Source of the DNA: Pirellulales bacterium
GTDB taxonomy: Bacteria; Planctomycetota; Planctomycetia; Pirellulales; Thermoguttaceae
Length of the DNA: 64,000 nucleotides
NCBI GenBank assembly: GCA_016935315.1
Contig: JAFGRD010000172.1
Span: 1 to 64,000 of the forward strand
Direction of reading: 5' to 3'
Made by a program: the position numbers and the translations under genes. This document shows, piece by piece, positions 42,950-50,263 of this stretch (positions within the stretch are counted from its first letter, which is position 1; every line of letters begins with the position of its first letter). The notes under the pieces are model-generated. The model ran no database searches and was not told the DNA's origin. It saw only the letters and a list, made by a program, of their open reading frames with translations.

Positions 42950-43558
42950 ATGAACCACTCTCGCATCTGCCGAAGCCTCCGGCTTCGCCCCGGATTCACG
43001 CTCATCGAGGCCCTGGTCTCGATCTCGATCGCCGCCATCGCCGGCAGCGTGCTGCTGGTGGGCATTGGCAGCTCGATCCAGGCCACCGACGAGGCGCTGC
43101 AGCAGACGATCGCCTGCGGGATGGCCGAGCAACTGATGGACGAGGTGGTCGGGCTCCGTTACATGGAATTCCAGTGCTCTGCTCACGACACGGTGCTTCA
43201 GCCGGGCGGAGCCGAAGCCGCCACCGGGACCCGGGAACTCTTCGACGACATCGACGACTACAACGGATTTCGGTGCTCTCCACCGACCGATCGCTGGGGC
43301 ATCGAGCTGGGCAAAGACGACGGCGAAGGAGGCATACGCCATCCCAGTTTCCAGGCGCCCGACGGATTCTTCGATCGCTGGCGGCAGGAAGTGGACGTCT
43401 ACTACGTCGACGCGGCCGATCCGTACACTCGCCTGGCGGCCGGCCAAACCAGCGACTACCGGACGGTGGAAGTCCGCATCATGCGCGACAATCCCGAGGG
43501 TGGAAGTCGCGCACTGGCCCGACTGCGACGGATTGTTGCCTATGTACCACCTCTCTGA
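42950..43558 (+). CDS. GspI-like minor pseudopilin, locus 2
   Basis: A 202-aa pseudopilin with leader MNHSRICRSLRLRPG, then FTLIEALVSISIAAIAGSVL (Gly -1, Glu +5). The globular part includes IACGMAEQLMDEVVGLRYM and TRELFDDIDDYNGFRCSPP, closely matching the locus 1 GspI-like protein (VDDYHGWSCQPP), and ends MRDNPEGGSRALARLRRIVA. It is the first gene of the second filament operon, about 170 nt after its promoter. No strong ribosome-binding site is visible. Predicted to cap the pseudopilus with the J and K proteins. Confidence 0.85.
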   Translation: MNHSRICRSLRLRPGFTLIEALVSISIAAIAGSVLLVGIGSSIQATDEALQQTIACGMAEQLMDEVVGLRYMEFQCSAHDTVLQPGGAEAATGTRELFDDIDDYNGFRCSPPTDRWGIELGKDDGEGGIRHPSFQAPDGFFDRWRQEVDVYYVDAADPYTRLAAGQTSDYRTVEVRIMRDNPEGGSRALARLRRIVAYVPPL

Positions 43559-44462
43559 TAGGGCAGACTTCCCCGCACGGTTGACGTGTCGGCATGCGCG
43601 GTCGACGTGCCGGTTGCGGGCCGCGCCCCGGCGGCAGGGAATGACCCTGTTGGAATTGCTGATTGCCATGACGATCATGGTGATGGTCGTCGGCACCATG
43701 GGCACTCTGGCCAGAGGGGTGCAGCAGGGTTATCAGTACGCTGAAGGCCACGGCGTGGCCACGCAGCACGCGCGCGTCGCACTGGACCGGATCGCCGGGA
43801 TGGTGCGCGAGGCCATGGGCAACGAAACGTTCCCCGGCGCCATCGTTTTGTCGCGCGAGGTCGGTCCCTGGCGATTTCCCGACACGCTGGTCGTCTGGCA
43901 TCCCGACGGGGCGGCGGCCGATCCGGCAGGCGTGCCGCGCTACAACGAACTGGTCATCTACTGCCCCCATCCGGCGCACCCCAATCAACTCATCGAAATC
44001 ACCGATACTCGAACCGACGCGCTGGACTCCAATCCGGCGAGTTGGCCCGCCGAGATCGAAGCGATCCGGACGGCCCGCACCAGCGGCGGCCCCTCGGGAA
44101 CTTCAGATGGCCAGGTGGTCACCTTGACCAAATGGCTGCGGGAATCCAGCCTGCTGGATCCTGATACGAGCACGTTGCAGGCGTTCGGGGCCGTGCGCTT
44201 CGAGACACGGCTGTTGCCGTCGGCCGATCAGTGGGACGCATACGACGCCGAGACGGATGCCGCCCAGAAGGCCCAGCTTTGGGAGGCGATGCCCTGGGTC
44301 CAAGGGATCTGCGGGGTCCGGACCGGCTTGCGGCAGGTTTGGGTGCGGATGGAGCTGCAACTGATGCCCGGCGAAGGCTCGACCGATGGCGCCGACGTGC
44401 GGGCCATCCCGTTCCTGGGCTCGGCGGCTTTGTTCTACGAACTGAGAAGAGAAGACGAATGA
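43542..44462 (+). CDS. GspJ-like minor pseudopilin, locus 2
   Basis: A 306-aa pseudopilin whose ATG 43542 lies 17 bp inside the preceding gene. A long basic leader (RHARSTCRLRAAPRRQG) precedes MTLLELLIAMTIMVMVVGTM (Gly -1, Met +1, Glu +5). The body has HARVALDRIAGMVREAMGNE and ALFYELRREDE near the end, as in GspJ. Unlike its locus 1 counterpart it has no large inserted beta domain. Its stop overlaps the next start (ATGA at 44459-44462). Confidence 0.82.
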   Translation: MYHLSDRADFPARLTCRHARSTCRLRAAPRRQGMTLLELLIAMTIMVMVVGTMGTLARGVQQGYQYAEGHGVATQHARVALDRIAGMVREAMGNETFPGAIVLSREVGPWRFPDTLVVWHPDGAAADPAGVPRYNELVIYCPHPAHPNQLIEITDTRTDALDSNPASWPAEIEAIRTARTSGGPSGTSDGQVVTLTKWLRESSLLDPDTSTLQAFGAVRFETRLLPSADQWDAYDAETDAAQKAQLWEAMPWVQGICGVRTGLRQVWVRMELQLMPGEGSTDGADVRAIPFLGSAALFYELRREDE

Positions 44463-46060
44463 AGGGTGTCGCGTTTCCAGCCCCCTGCAGAGTGCAGCGT
44501 CTGCCACCGCGGGATCGGCCCGGCCGACCGAGACAGCGGCGCCGCGGCGTGGCGCTGTTGGTCGTGTTGCTGCTGCTTTCGGTGACACTGGGCCTCTCCT
44601 ACGCGGCAATGCGCAGTCAGACCCAGCAGTGGATGATCCATCGCAACGCGGGGCGCCGTGCCTCCGCTCGCCAGGCCGCCGCGACCGGCCTGACGATGGC
44701 CTTGAAGCGAATGCACGGCCCGGACTGGGAGGGTGTCGACAGCACGTACACCGGGCAACTCAGCGATGAAGAGAACTTCGAGGTGACGTACACCACCGGC
44801 GATCCGTCGTTTCAAGTGCCCGAAGTGATCGACTGGGATCATCCGGACTTCGATGACCCCTTCTACGACTACCCTTATCGCGTGACCCTGCTCTCGACAG
44901 GCTACGCGGCCGATCCGGACCACCCCGCGTCGATAGCCACATACCAGGTTCGCGCCGTGGTTCGCCTGGTGCCCAGAGCGTTGGGCACGGAGCCGAGCTC
45001 TTGGGAGACTGTGGAGGATTTCACGCTCTTGCAGTATTCCGGCGGCGACTTCTACGTGAACGTCCCCTGCCGCATCGAAGGCAAAGTGCGTATTCAGGGC
45101 TACCTCGGCCTCTCGCGATCGTACTCATGGCCCTACGACGTCCGCCGGGCGTACCTTCACGACCTGGAACGGATGCGAACCGGCAGCCCGGACGACGACG
45201 GCCAGCCAAGAGACTACCGCCCGTTCAGCGGCCCTCTGTATCTCCCGTACGGCTCTCAGGACAGCGAAACGCTGTACCTCCTCCACACCCTGATGAACGT
45301 ATCCCTGGTCGACGCTGCATCGCAGACGTTTTCGGGCACCAACTCCTTCGGAGCCCTTGCCGAGTATCGACTCTATCCGGGTGGCAAGGTGTATTCGTGG
45401 GAAGTGATTGGTCAGGACCAACATAACGCGAATCTCCAGCCCGATCCCCAGTCGAATCCGCTGGGAGTCTTCCGCTGTACGGGGGATCTGAAACTCGACG
45501 ACAACGTGACGATTCGGGGAACGCTGCTGATCCAAAGCGACGTGCGGTTCTACGGCGACGACATTCGCTTGCTGCCGCAGAGCCTGCCACCGTTGGAGGA
45601 CGACGGGCTGCTGGTTCGCCTGCCGACGGCCGTCAGCGGCGACGACTTTCGCGTCTATGAGAACGCGAGGGTCGAGGCGACCGGGCTGCTTGCCACCGCT
45701 GACGATTTCGAGGTTGTTTCGGATTATCAGCACGACATCGAGTTGAGCATCCTCGGACACGTGATCGCAAAAGACGTTTACGTCCACGGCCGCAGGGAAT
45801 GGACCCAATGGACCGACTGGTGGGAGGACTGCTACAACTGGTATCGCTGGATGGCAAGCATGGACCCGGCCGGCACGGGCTATTTCCCCGATTGGCTGGA
45901 GGTGATGCAAGGCCGCGATCCGGAACCGCGATTGAAGATTCAGCCGCCGCCGACTGCGGCGCGTTACCATTGGAAAACGTCGGACGACCCGATTTATGTG
46001 CCCGGCCCCGACGACGAGGGTCTGCGTTGGGAGCTGTTGGAGTGGACCGAGAACCCGTGA
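44459..46060 (+). CDS. GspK/PilX-type minor pseudopilin-like protein, locus 2
   Basis: A 533-aa protein with a basic leader (PRDRPGRPRQRRRG) followed by VALLVVLLLLSVTLGLSYAA, the classic GspK/PilX N terminus without Glu5. The early mature part has MRSQTQQWMIHRNAGRRASA (pilus-insertion helix). The later part is beta-rich with solenoid-like steps (FRCTGDLKLDDNVTIRGTLL; IQSDVRFYGDDIRL; DDFRVYENARVEATGLLATA) that recall bactofilin repeats, and ends with an aromatic-rich segment (WTQWTDWWEDCYNWYRWM). It is translationally coupled to the GspJ-like gene. Predicted tip complex component, unusually large for K. Confidence 0.78.
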   Translation: MKGVAFPAPCRVQRLPPRDRPGRPRQRRRGVALLVVLLLLSVTLGLSYAAMRSQTQQWMIHRNAGRRASARQAAATGLTMALKRMHGPDWEGVDSTYTGQLSDEENFEVTYTTGDPSFQVPEVIDWDHPDFDDPFYDYPYRVTLLSTGYAADPDHPASIATYQVRAVVRLVPRALGTEPSSWETVEDFTLLQYSGGDFYVNVPCRIEGKVRIQGYLGLSRSYSWPYDVRRAYLHDLERMRTGSPDDDGQPRDYRPFSGPLYLPYGSQDSETLYLLHTLMNVSLVDAASQTFSGTNSFGALAEYRLYPGGKVYSWEVIGQDQHNANLQPDPQSNPLGVFRCTGDLKLDDNVTIRGTLLIQSDVRFYGDDIRLLPQSLPPLEDDGLLVRLPTAVSGDDFRVYENARVEATGLLATADDFEVVSDYQHDIELSILGHVIAKDVYVHGRREWTQWTDWWEDCYNWYRWMASMDPAGTGYFPDWLEVMQGRDPEPRLKIQPPPTAARYHWKTSDDPIYVPGPDDEGLRWELLEWTENP

Positions 46061-46078
46061 CCCCATCAAGGAGGACTC

Positions 46079-46336
46079 ATGATGAACCGCCGCCGAACCG
46101 GTTGGACGTTGCTGATCGCTGCGAACGTCCTATGTTATTGCGTGCTAGGCTATTATCAGACCACCGAGGCCATGCAGCGGAAGCCGTCGGCCCCTCCGCC
46201 GTTTGCGAATTCGGTGCAGCAGCGGAACGAGATGATTACTCTGCTGAGGGACGTGAGGGGCCTACTGAAGGAGCAGAATGCCCTCTTGCGTTCGGGCGAA
46301 GTGAAGGTGGTTGTTGTCCAACCGGAGAAACGTTGA
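46079..46336 (+). CDS. Small bitopic coiled-coil protein, locus 2 (85 aa)
   Basis: Start 46079 has AAGGAGGA upstream; a second ATG follows immediately. Residues 8-26 are a transmembrane helix (WTLLIAANVLCYCVLGYY). A Pro-rich linker and an amphipathic helix (QQRNEMITLLRDVRGLLKEQ; NALLRSGEVKVVVVQ) follow. No family is recognised. Its size, topology and position near pilM match the 91-aa product at 34210-34485 in locus 1, suggesting a shared, undescribed component. It lies 18 bp after the GspK-like gene and 10 bp before the GspH-like gene. Confidence 0.75.
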   Translation: MMNRRRTGWTLLIAANVLCYCVLGYYQTTEAMQRKPSAPPPFANSVQQRNEMITLLRDVRGLLKEQNALLRSGEVKVVVVQPEKR

Positions 46337-46346
46337 ATCGACTGTG

Positions 46347-46946
46347 ATGCCGCGTCGCCGCCGGCCAGCCGCCGGATTCTCACTGATCGAGCTGTTGATG
46401 GTGATCGCTCTGCTGGCGGTGCTGGTGGGGTTGGTGTTGCCCAACAGCAATCCGACCTTGCACGACCAGGTGCGATCGATGGCGCAAATCCTCCGGACCG
46501 ATCTGGCGTACGCGCGCAGCCTGGCGGTGACCAATAACAGCTTGTACGAGATTGCGTTCGACACCGAAGACAATCGCTATGTGCTTCGACACAGCGGCGG
46601 CAACGCGGCCCTGGACGAGCTGCCCGAGTCACCGTTTCGCAGCCCGGGCGATCCGTCGGACGAACATATCGTCGACCTGAACGAGTTGCCACACCTCGGC
46701 CCCGGCGTGCGAATTCTCACGGTGGTCGCGCTGGGCGTCAGCCCGAGCCGTGTTACCGACGTGGAGTTCGGCCCCTTGGGCGAAACGACGCGGAGCAGCC
46801 CGACCGCGATCTGGCTGGCAGTCGCTCGAGGAGAAGCGACCCGATACATGACCGTCACTGTCGACCCGGTGACCGGGCTGGCCGAGGTGGGAGGCTTCAC
46901 GAGCGTTGGACCGGCGGAGGCGCTGATCTCCGCGGGAGGCGGGTAG
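46347..46946 (+). CDS. GspH-like minor pseudopilin, locus 2
   Basis: A 199-aa pseudopilin with leader MPRRRRPAAG, then FSLIELLMVIALLAVLVGLV (Gly -1, Glu +5). It has MAQILRTDLAYARSLAVTNN, the GspH/FimT segment after the helix, and a beta-rich C terminus (IWLAVARGEATRYMTVTVDP). ATG 46347 follows the small membrane gene by 10 bp; GTG 46344 is an alternative. It is the last of the pseudopilin group before pilM. Confidence 0.85.
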   Translation: MPRRRRPAAGFSLIELLMVIALLAVLVGLVLPNSNPTLHDQVRSMAQILRTDLAYARSLAVTNNSLYEIAFDTEDNRYVLRHSGGNAALDELPESPFRSPGDPSDEHIVDLNELPHLGPGVRILTVVALGVSPSRVTDVEFGPLGETTRSSPTAIWLAVARGEATRYMTVTVDPVTGLAEVGGFTSVGPAEALISAGGG

Positions 46947-47029
46947 ACGTCAACGAGGCCGGCTCGATACACGCGACTCCACGAGAGAACGGGCCCCTCG
47001 CGAGCAGGGGAACCACAAGAGAGCACACC

Positions 47030-48085
47030 ATGGTGGGATGGCTGGGGAAACGGCGTTGCAGCCCGATCGGGATTGACATCGGCAGTGCCTCGGTAAAGCT
47101 GCTGCAATTCAACGCCGATCGTACGGCGGTGCATGAGGCCGCGCGCTGGGATCTGCCCCAGACGGAAGCCGTGGCGGCCGAGGACCGCGAAGCGCAGATT
47201 GTCGAGGCGGTGGCTCGGGCGCGCGAGGGCCGCAACTTTCGTGGCCGGGATGCCGTTTTCTGCCTGGGCGCCGAGAGCCTCTTCGTGCAAAACATCCGCG
47301 TGGCGCCCGCCAGCGGCGACGAGTTGAAGCGGATCGTCACGCATGAAGCGGTCGGACGCCTTCCTTTTGGCAACGACGAGGCAGAAATCCGCTATCTCGA
47401 AGCGGCCGACGTCCGGCAAGGCGACGCCGTGCGGCGCGAGGTGATCCTGTTGGCCTGCCGACGGCCGGCCGTCGATCAGATTCTCGCCCTGGCCGAAGGC
47501 ACCGGACTGGTTCCCGTGGCCATCGACGTCGAGCCCGCGGCCTTGCTGCGGTGCTACTTCAAGCAGTTCCGGCGCGACGAGGACTACCAGCGCCGCGTGA
47601 TGTTCGTCAACGTGGGGGCGGCCAATACCACGGTCGTGATTGCCCGCGGCGGGGACGCGATGTTCGTGAAGTACGTCGACGTCGGGGGGCGGCAGTTTGA
47701 CGAGGCCGTGGCCCGGCACCTGAAGATGGATTTGTTGGACGCGGCGGCCTTGCGACGCCATAACGGCGACCGCCGCGCCGACCAGCGCGATCCCGAAATC
47801 GCCCGGAGCATCGCCGAGTCGGTCCGTCCGGTGCTCGACCGCCTGGCCAAGGAACTGTCGCTGTGTCTGCGCTACTACAGCGTGACGTTCCGCGGCGAAC
47901 CGTTGGCGCAGATCGTGCTCGGCGGCGGCGAGGCCACGCTACCGCTGGCCGACTGGCTTGCCGCCCGACTGGACCTGGCGTGCGAAATGGGCAACCCGCT
48001 ACGGACCTACGACAAGGCCGCGCAGACCGGGCGGATCGGGCAATGGGACGTGGCGGCCGGATTGGCCCTGCGCGAGGTGGATTAA
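47030..48085 (+). CDS. PilM-like actin-fold cytoplasmic protein, locus 2
   Basis: A 351-aa actin/FtsA-fold protein. SPIGIDIGSASVKLLQFNAD (residues 11-30) is the PilM phosphate-1 signature; VMFVNVGAANTTVVIARGGD and IVLGGGEATLPLADWLAARL are the later nucleotide-binding segments. RIVTHEAVGRLPFGNDEAEI is typical of PilM domain 1C. It is closer to textbook PilM than the locus 1 copy. It is followed 4 bp later by pilN, and serves as the cytoplasmic partner of the PilN N-terminal peptide. Confidence 0.92.
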   Translation: MVGWLGKRRCSPIGIDIGSASVKLLQFNADRTAVHEAARWDLPQTEAVAAEDREAQIVEAVARAREGRNFRGRDAVFCLGAESLFVQNIRVAPASGDELKRIVTHEAVGRLPFGNDEAEIRYLEAADVRQGDAVRREVILLACRRPAVDQILALAEGTGLVPVAIDVEPAALLRCYFKQFRRDEDYQRRVMFVNVGAANTTVVIARGGDAMFVKYVDVGGRQFDEAVARHLKMDLLDAAALRRHNGDRRADQRDPEIARSIAESVRPVLDRLAKELSLCLRYYSVTFRGEPLAQIVLGGGEATLPLADWLAARLDLACEMGNPLRTYDKAAQTGRIGQWDVAAGLALREVD

Positions 48086-48089
48086 GCCT

Positions 48090-48830
48090 ATGTACGACGT
48101 CGATTTCCTACCTGTCCAATACCGGCAGAAAGACGCGCGGCGCCGCGCGCAACCGTGGCGGCTGATTGCCGTGGCGGCGTTTCTGGCCCTTCTGGCGGGT
48201 GCGGCCTTCAGCCAGCACCTCCGCAAGCGGCAGGTGGAAGGCGAGTTGGACTCGATCCTGCCGTCGTACGAACTGGCGATCAGCCAAACCGACCAGTTGT
48301 CGGCCGCGCAGGACCGTCTGCAAACGGCCCGTGGCACCGCCGAGTTGTATACCTACTTGCGCCATCCGTGGCCTTGTACCCAGTTGTTGGCCGCCCTGGT
48401 AACCTCCTTGCCCGAGGAAGTCACTTTCCGGCAAGTGCAAATTGTCCGCGAAACGGACCTGAGTCAGCCGCGGACGGGGCCTCGCAACCAGACGAAGCGG
48501 GAGGCCGAGCAGTCGCAAATCGACAACTTGCCGCCGGCCTTGCGAGATCTCCAGCGGCTGCGCGATCGATGCGACGCGGCGGAGACGCTCGTCCTGATCT
48601 CCGGAACCACCCGCGACGCCGCCGCACTCCACCGCTTCCTGGGCAAACTGAACAACACCAGGCTGTTCGCCAACGCCGAACTCGACTCGATCGAGAGCGT
48701 CGCCGACGACCGACAGGGATTGCAGCAATTCGACGCCAGATTGGTGGTGCGGCCGGGCTACGGGCAGCCGGGGGGGCCAGCCGGCCCGAAGGAAGACACG
48801 TTGGCACACCACGGATCGGTCAACCCCTGA
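48090..48830 (+). CDS. PilN-like inner-membrane alignment protein, locus 2
   Basis: A 246-aa bitopic protein. MYDVDFLPVQYRQKDARRRA supplies the PilM-binding N-terminal motif (xDFLPxxY). The transmembrane helix is LIAVAAFLALLAGAAFSQHL. A coiled coil and a ferredoxin-like domain follow (TSLPEEVTFRQVQIVRETDL; ETLVLISGTTRDAAALHRFL; GKLNNTRLFANAELDSIESV). The start is 4 bp after the pilM stop. Predicted heterodimer partner of the PilO-like protein. Confidence 0.85.
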   Translation: MYDVDFLPVQYRQKDARRRAQPWRLIAVAAFLALLAGAAFSQHLRKRQVEGELDSILPSYELAISQTDQLSAAQDRLQTARGTAELYTYLRHPWPCTQLLAALVTSLPEEVTFRQVQIVRETDLSQPRTGPRNQTKREAEQSQIDNLPPALRDLQRLRDRCDAAETLVLISGTTRDAAALHRFLGKLNNTRLFANAELDSIESVADDRQGLQQFDARLVVRPGYGQPGGPAGPKEDTLAHHGSVNP

Positions 48831-48860
48831 CAGTAGAGAGACAGTAGAGAGATCGCCTCG

Positions 48861-49499
48861 ATGGCCGCCAAGTTGCACGAATTCGGCAAGCAGCACGATC
48901 CGGGCCTTCGCGGGTCGGCATGCCAAACGCCCCCAAAGTCCAGAATCTACCGTGGTAGTTGGATCGTGACGGTCCCCATGGTCGCGATCGCGGTGGGCTA
49001 CGTAACGCTGTTCTTCATGCCGGGCCGGCAAGCCATCGGCGAGACCCGCCAGCAGATCGAGCAGAAGCAGGACTACATTGCCGAGGCAGCCACGCTGGCT
49101 ACCGCGCTGCGCGCTACCCAACAGCAACTCGACGCCGCCGAACAATACGCCAAGTCGTGGGAAGACCGCTCTCCGGCGGGTGGAGAGATATCGGCGCTGT
49201 ACGGGAAGATCAACGCGTTGGCCGAAAGGGCGGGCGCGACCACCACGCGATTCGATCCCGAGCCGGTCGTCGCCCACGACACGATTCGCGAGATCCCGCT
49301 GGCGATGGCTTGCACCGGCTCGTTTGGCCGGATCTTCGAATTCCTGCGGAGTCTGGAAGAGCTGCCCGTCGAAATCTGGGTAAAACAGTGCCGCCTAGAG
49401 AATCTTTCGGGGAGCCGGGGTTCTGTGAACTGCGAGCTGACTTTGATAGTCTTTGCCGATAATCGGAAGAATTCCGATTACGCCAAGTATACCGAGTAA
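48861..49499 (+). CDS. PilO-like inner-membrane alignment protein, locus 2
   Basis: A 212-aa bitopic protein with helix WIVTVPMVAIAVGYVTLFFM (about 34-53), a coiled coil (GETRQQIEQKQDYIAEAATL; ATALRATQQQLDAAEQYAKS) and a PilO ferredoxin-like domain (IPLAMACTGSFGRIFEFLRS; LEELPVEIWVKQCRLENLSG). The helix RIFEFLRSLEELP corresponds to CNFLYRLAELP in locus 1. It is 30 bp after pilN. Two adjacent copies of ACAGTAGAGAG occur in the short spacer before it (48830-48850). Confidence 0.85.
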   Translation: MAAKLHEFGKQHDPGLRGSACQTPPKSRIYRGSWIVTVPMVAIAVGYVTLFFMPGRQAIGETRQQIEQKQDYIAEAATLATALRATQQQLDAAEQYAKSWEDRSPAGGEISALYGKINALAERAGATTTRFDPEPVVAHDTIREIPLAMACTGSFGRIFEFLRSLEELPVEIWVKQCRLENLSGSRGSVNCELTLIVFADNRKNSDYAKYTE

Positions 49500-49561
49500 C
49501 CGATAAACGAGAGGAGTCGAAGCGGCGCGCTCTCCAAGCGGGCCGGTTCGTCAAACGTGTC

Positions 49562-50230
49562 GTGAAAGTCGATCGACTAGTCAGACAGTTGCGTCGCGAG
49601 GCGACTGCCAACCCGAAGAAGGCGTTGATCTTGGCGGGTCTGGCTCTCGTGGCGTTGTGGTTTTGGGTGCCTTTGATGTGGAGTTGGTTTGCCCCTGAAG
49701 ATTCGCTTTCGGAGGCCGAAGTGGCGGTGGTCGCACCGGCGGACGATCCGGTCGCTGAGACACCGGCAAGCCCGCCACCCGCGCTCGGGCACACCGCGCC
49801 CCGGTCCGAGCATGCACGGCACTCATGGGGGCAACTGATCGAATGGATGGAGAACGATCCGCAAACCCTGTCAGCAAAGCGTGCTCCCGATTGGCGCGAC
49901 CCGTTCATGACTCCCGAGACGGAAATCGTCCAGGCGCAGCCGGAAGCCGTGCCGGAACAGGTGAAGCCCGAGGTGTCGCCCAAGAGCCTGGGGATGAGTG
50001 TGTCGAGCACGATCGTCGGCCCGGGGCGCCGGGTCGCGCAGATCGACGGAAGAGCTTACCGAGAGGGGGGAACGATTAAGCTGGTCCGGGACGGCCAGGA
50101 GATCGAGTTCACGCTCGCCGAGGTGGAGCCTCACAGTGTGACTCTTACCCGGGAAGGAAAGGAGTTCCGGTTGCACACGCATCGGCCGACCCGTTCCGGA
50201 CGCATCGAACTGGTCGAGCGCACGGATTGA
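49562..50230 (+). CDS. PilP/GspC-like protein, locus 2
   Basis: A 222-aa bitopic protein starting at GTG 49562; no ATG is available in frame upstream and the ribosome-binding site is poor. A transmembrane helix (LILAGLALVALWFWVPLMW, about 22-40) is followed by a Pro/Ala-rich linker and a C-terminal beta domain (VSSTIVGPGRRVAQIDGRAY; GQEIEFTLAEVEPHSVTLTR) of the PilP/GspC homology type. It lies directly before the secretin gene (33 bp), as expected for the protein that docks to the secretin N domains. Confidence 0.72.
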   Translation: MKVDRLVRQLRREATANPKKALILAGLALVALWFWVPLMWSWFAPEDSLSEAEVAVVAPADDPVAETPASPPPALGHTAPRSEHARHSWGQLIEWMENDPQTLSAKRAPDWRDPFMTPETEIVQAQPEAVPEQVKPEVSPKSLGMSVSSTIVGPGRRVAQIDGRAYREGGTIKLVRDGQEIEFTLAEVEPHSVTLTREGKEFRLHTHRPTRSGRIELVERTD

Positions 50231-50263
50231 GGTCGAGCCTCATCCCGGTGTCACGGAAGACGC

